Below are positions 59,525 to 64,000 of a stretch of 64,000 nucleotides of DNA, in pieces (position 1 is the stretch's first letter; each line of letters begins with the position of its first letter). Under the pieces are notes generated by a model that saw only the letters and a list, made by a program, of their open reading frames with translations, had not been told where the DNA came from and ran no database searches. The DNA comes from Phoronis australis (lineage: Eukaryota; Phoronida; Phoronidae). Made by a program: the position numbers and the translations under genes. The DNA is taken from positions 91,516 to 155,515 of the forward strand of contig NMRA01000289.1 in the NCBI GenBank assembly GCA_002633005.1, read 5' to 3'.

Positions 59525-60750
59525 CCGAGTTAGCCACTGATTTAGCCTATCAGTGCGTACCAACTTCAGACGAGTCACAGATAGATTTGGATAATTCTAT
59601 GTATCATGACTTTCGTCAATCCTCAAAATCTAGGAATTAAGAATGTATCTGTGATATGTTACATAGTGAATTTTGAGGTTGCGGCATGATAAATAATTTT
59701 GCTCAGTTGAGTATCTGAACTGAGTCCTGCGTCCGCGGCGCGAGTACTGCGAATGCCCACGTAAGTATGCAGCGGTTGTGTTTACGTTTCAGCTTCTCAT
59801 GATTTACGGCAGTGATAAGACGTCTGCTGTCTCTGAGTGGAATGTGGCCGAGCATTCGGTTATTTTGTTACTAGCCTGCAAACGGGGATAAAGGGGATAA
59901 AATAATCGACAGCGCGCCTTAACGTTAATAAAATCAAAATACGGACAATTGTATCGACATTGCTGACGAAATGTGGCGAATAAATTTTGACAGAAATTAT
60001 TTTGCCGGACTCGGGGCCCACAACCGATCGGATTCCGTGCGGACCGAGACCAGACACTGTCGAAGGGTAAAGGCATGTGGTTGCAAGCTGTTTTGTCGAA
60101 GTAAAAGGTTCAAATTATGAAGTGCCGTATACATACAAAGGTAGTTTGAGACACTTGCTTAAAATTACAGGGCTGGTTAGTCCTGTGTCACACTGCCGCG
60201 GCAACCCTTAAGTTAGTTTAGTTAACCTGCCAGCTACCAGTATGAAGATCGACTATCGTCATAATACATGAATTGCAGACGCCAAATTTTGGTACTTCCT
60301 GCCTTCTGGTGGACTTTTGTTTTCTACTTTTTCGGAGTTCTTGCTTCTCTGACTGAGGCAGACCTATTTCCATTTCTTCAAATAGGGGGCTCGTTCAAGC
60401 ACATAAGTATGGCAAGTCTAATACAAAATGTTATCATTTTTATTTATTAAGCAGTGAGTACGAAGGAAGTGACCTTACAACTGAACCACGTCGATAATTG
60501 TAATTTGAGTGGAGGTTGCAATCTCAATGACAAAATTGCAATAACCCATGAAACGAAAAATTTCTAGTGAACTTCGGTTTCAACTGTATGACGTTTTTTT
60601 TTTAATTTATGTATTAATAGTAAGCCAAAGGCATCAAGAAATGTTGCCCAAAGATGCTAGTTTGTTTTTTGTAGCAACGTTTGTCAAAATGTATCAACGT
60701 TAAATCTTCAAAAATTACAAAGTATCCGGTCAGTTCAGCAAATGTCACCA
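59525..60750. other. No gene recognised
   Basis: Overlapping short minus frames at 59804-60076 without domain; otherwise nothing. Confidence 0.5.
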
Positions 60751-62548
60751 TAGACTCTATTCACGCGGCGGCCATTAAAATCCAAAGCGAGGCTCACTGC
60801 GATAAACAAAGCGAAAGTAGACATTGCGTGAGTGAAATAGCCGGTCTTTCGAGTCCAACTTGGATACTGAATTTTAATGATGTGTCGACAATTAACCACA
60901 GAGACGCAGGAAATTACATTAGAGAACAAGTTAAGACGCCAAAGAGTTATCTGACGAAAGGGTTTAATTTTTTTCGGAAAACTAGGTTCGAAACATGAAA
61001 AGTAAATATGACCAAATTGCAGCAATCGTGGTGTTAAGGATTAGGTATTATGGTGAATGCAGGGTTACGTTCTTTCATGTAAATTGTTGATCAAAATACT
61101 TTCTACGCGGACCAGGTCATCTGCTCGTATTGTTGACGAGTTGCAGACATATTCGACAGTGGTGGCTGTCATGTGCAATTAGTCACATCTGGTTTAATTT
61201 GTTGATCAAGAATATTAACATCAAGCATAGGATGATCCTATGCACTCACTGGGACTAACAGTCGATTTGTCATTGATCTGAAAGAATAGTTGATGTTATT
61301 AAATACATTTTTTATTAAAATAATAAACCAGGCTCGTAATTGAAAATAAAAATGATTTGACCATCAATTCTGCTTTCATGGTTGTAATAATTCTTACGTC
61401 TATTTCATGTGTTAGATATCAATCTGGACCAAGTTGAATTTTAAATTAAAACACCTAATTCGTTCGTCCAAAACATAACCTCGTTTTAGAACTCAATTTC
61501 AGTTAACTGGACAATGCAATCATAGTTATCATGTTTCTTCAGGAACCTCGTTCATCCGAGGGTAAAGGTGCCAGTGCGGCCTACTGAGAGGCGATTTTTT
61601 CGCCGAGTGAGAGCGGGAACAATCTACCTCCCGATCACCATCAATAGAACCCCCGCCCTGTTGCAAGCTCTCATAGGCTCTGTCTCAATTTAAAGTAGCC
61701 TTTTGTGCTCTTAAAAATTGTCACCTGTGTGGTTACAAATGACGTGAACTCAGAGAGATTTTTCACTAGGGGAATTTTTATACCTCGTGGGGGGGAATTT
61801 CGCGTGATATTTCAATATTTTTGAGAGGGGAATAGGACCGATATTGGGCCTCAAATTTTAGGGAATGAGGGCCCTGTTCTTTTTGGAAAGAAGAATTATA
61901 ATGTTCGTTCAACCCGTAGCAGGGGCGGATCCAGGATTTTGAGTTAGGGGGGGCAGGGCACAGGAATAAGCAGCATTTCGGCAGATGCGCGCGCCCAGCC
62001 TAAAATCTGGGGATGCAGGGGTCTTGAATTCTTGGGTTTGCGGACCTGTTGACTAAAAAAAAAACGGTAAACGGGGTTCATTCAGCGCCTATGCGTTTTT
62101 CATTCACCCCCAAGACCCCCTGGTTGCGCTCGTGTGCTTGTCAGCAATTCGCACCCGAACTCAAAAATGGGATCTGATACAATTTTAGGGGGAGGCACCC
62201 CCCTCCCCCAAATCCGTAGTCATGAAAATACAGCCTGGCATTCTCCGATCGTTACTACATGATGCTTGACAACTGACCAAGATGCGACAACATATGATCT
62301 ACTCATTTCGAAAACATTTATTTTACACGGACATATTTTGCATCGTCGCGGCGTATGGCAACGACCCAACGCTTCCGAATCTCACGTCTTTAGAGATTGT
62401 AAAGCAAACAGTTGCGTGTCCGTATTTTTTCTAGCCGTTCGCGGAACAACACGGACGGAAACACAGACTCCTATGCCGATAAGCTGACAGAGCTATCGTA
62501 GCGAGCCTCGTTTTGGAACGCGCCTCCTATCGGCGTGAATAGGGTCTA
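60751..62548 (-). mobile_element. TIR DNA transposon, non-autonomous, copy B with nested insertion
   Basis: Reverse-oriented copy of 11328-12957, ends TAGACTCTATTCAC and GTGAATAGGGTCTA. Carries an insertion of the GGCGGATCC family at about 61920-62215 that is absent from copy A, so the copies serve as filled and empty sites. Flanks read CA and TG rather than TA, probably decayed. Confidence 0.83.
61920..62215 (+). mobile_element. GGCGGATCC-family short element, nested in copy B
   Basis: Begins CAGGGGCGGATCCAGGATT, ends in a C-rich stretch (ggcacccccctcccccaaat), about 300 bp. On the minus strand it is bracketed by CTACGGAT and CTACGGGT, a candidate 8-bp target duplication with one mismatch, which would suit a hAT-type MITE. 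Contains no reading frame. Same family as 48957-49183. Confidence 0.7.
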
Positions 62549-62593
62549 TGTTGTCGGTGCCGGCAGAAATGAGACCAAGTCCAACGGGAATTG

Positions 62594-63002
62594 CGAGCAC
62601 ATTTATCACTTAATAAGTAACGACTGCGGGAATGAAAGTTGGTGAAAACTGTTGAATCATGCAGAATAGTAAGTAAAGATATGTCACGCTAAATTTCACC
62701 GTAAATTGTTAGCGAAAACAATTTATACAAAGTTTTAAACTCGTTACCCCTCTGTCGTCCAAGATGGCCTACCTGATCCAAACAGAGATATAAATTTCGC
62801 CACAAAAAATGCATTAACTTTGCACTGCTTGCCCCGATTTTGATATTTTTCCGATTTTTATTATGTAGGGTGCATTATCTGTCCGATGATAGCAAAGTAC
62901 TTTTTCAAAACGAAAAAAAAAAAATTCAAAACGAAAAAAAAAATTGGTTCGACCGCCCAACATAACAGGAACTAAACACCAAACCTATTTTAACATAATA
63001 AA
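62594..63002 (+). repeat. Dispersed repeat family D, copy 2
   Basis: Inverted partner of 35029-35456, starting TTGCGAGCACATTTATCACTT. Lies 46 bp beyond transposon copy B. Confidence 0.75.
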
Positions 63003-63630
63003 CAAAAGTACGCCTAACATTCCAAAAAATATTAATGACCAATAACTACGAACTATAAATACACTATATATACAAACAAATCACGAGATATTACTAATAA
63101 AACCAAATAATGAAGACTTTTCGAGCAAGTGATAGCACATTCAGTTACAAGGAAAACATTGCGGCGTTCAGGACAAGTTCGTGGACTGACGAGCCGGAAA
63201 TGTGGGAATGGAAATAACCGATGACAGCCGGTAAGTATACGCTCACAGAGAAGGGTCAAATACTGTTAAAAAATCGCTTTTGGCACGAAAAACGAAAAGA
63301 ATATAACGAAAGGGTATCAAAAATAAGATTTTAATTGGTAAGTATTTTCGGATACCGGACCCATATTGGCATTTTGAGATAGGGACTTTAAGAAGACCTT
63401 TGAACAGTTTTAAGTTTTTTGTTAACCTTTCTAAAACAAAAGTTCCACATGCAAGCAAAGTATGTTTTCAATCGTAGCTAGCTGGATAACAATCTGCTAT
63501 GCACAAGATTCGAGAATAAACAATAATCAGTGTATTTAAAAACAAAATGGCAAACTCAACGATCACATACATACAACGGAACATCATTATTTGTTAAAAA
63601 CAATTGTAATTTTCTCGACATAACGAGCTG

Positions 63631-63711
63631 CAGGTTGCATTTGCGACCTGGAAATTGGAAATGCGAGCTAACATTTTGGTCAGCTCGTATCAAGTCGCAA
63701 AATGCAACCTG
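63631..63711. repeat. Short inverted repeat / hairpin
   Basis: caggttgcatttgcgac on the left and gtcgcaaaatgcaacctg on the right, with a second inner inverted pair (cgagct/agctcg); 81 bp in all. Confidence 0.7.
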
Positions 63712-63970
63712 AAATTTCCAATGTATGCGGCAGATACCTGGTAAATATAAAGCAACTCTTGTAAATCCGACCGTTATTTGAATGTTGCCAAATCCAAGTT
63801 CCAAAGAACACTAACCGAAAACAGCCCTCCCGATGACTTGTAAGCAAGTCGCGTGAACATGGGATATGCAGAATGGATCTTTTACGCGTTTCAATGGCTA
63901 ACATTTTCGGCCACTTTTGCAAATTTCCGGATTCGCCGAAGTTTCGGGCCACTACATAACATGTGATAAA

Positions 63971-64000
63971 CCATAGGCGGATTTAGGGGGGGGGCAGGGG
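63971..64000 (+). mobile_element. GGCGGATTT-ended element, cut by window end
   Basis: The window ends in ataggcggatttaggggggg followed by ggcagggg, the typical terminus of the same short-element group. Confidence 0.5.

Noticed and set aside
62876-62952. A-rich tract with two AAAACG-A runs as a retroposon tail
   Set aside because: It is internal to repeat D, whose homology runs on for about 50 bp beyond it in both copies.

Overview
This is a eukaryotic nuclear scaffold piece with three assembly gaps, AT-rich, with split genes and dense transposable-element debris. No prokaryotic features are visible. An astacin-type secreted metalloprotease with an EGF module, animal-type LINE, BEL/Pao and Ty3/gypsy elements, and above all gypsy elements with the integrase placed before reverse transcriptase (the Gmr1-like order, known from deuterostomes) suggest a marine invertebrate, probably a non-vertebrate deuterostome such as a hemichordate, echinoderm or cephalochordate. 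The species cannot be fixed from the sequence alone.

Host gene. One gene was reconstructed on the minus strand by joining exons whose splice phases all agree: signal peptide (46294-46362), a short propeptide exon (45474-45524), propeptide end with furin site and start of the catalytic domain (42179-42455), four catalytic-domain exons (18333-18471, 17430-17517, 16548-16748, 16088-16217) and an EGF-like exon (6483-6590). The 3' end was not found. The introns are huge (23.7 kb and 9.5 kb) and full of transposons. The signal-peptide exon and its promoter exist a second time at 54141-54209, about 8 kb upstream.

Mobile elements. 19146-25540 is an almost intact LTR retrotransposon (gag, protease, integrase, RT, RNase H) with a 5-bp target duplication and LTRs about 2.6 percent apart, inactivated by five stop codons, one frameshift and a catalytic Asp-to-Asn change. 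35456-38228 (minus) is the 5' half of a second, different family with the same protease-integrase order. Both LTR families carry perfect heat-shock-element motifs. 28.5-31.27 kb is a LINE with ORF1 and ORF2 ends interrupted by an assembly gap. A BEL/Pao RNase H fossil lies at about 13.6-14.1 kb and a THAP-domain fossil at 43.5-43.7 kb. Two copies of a 1.6-1.8-kb TIR transposon lie in opposite orientation (11328-12957 and 60751-62548), the second carrying a nested short element. Several MITE-like inverted-repeat elements and a GGCGGATCC-ended short element family are scattered around.

Other repeats: a ~430-bp tandem repeat rich in TGACCT half-sites (7.1-8.2 kb), a 21-bp minisatellite built on TATCGATA (38689-38926), an 89-bp-arm near-perfect palindrome (59326-59524), a G-quadruplex-capable tract (53328-53362) and simple repeats. 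No tRNA, rRNA or CRISPR was seen. Most of 46.7-64 kb and of 1-6.4 kb appears to be gene-free.
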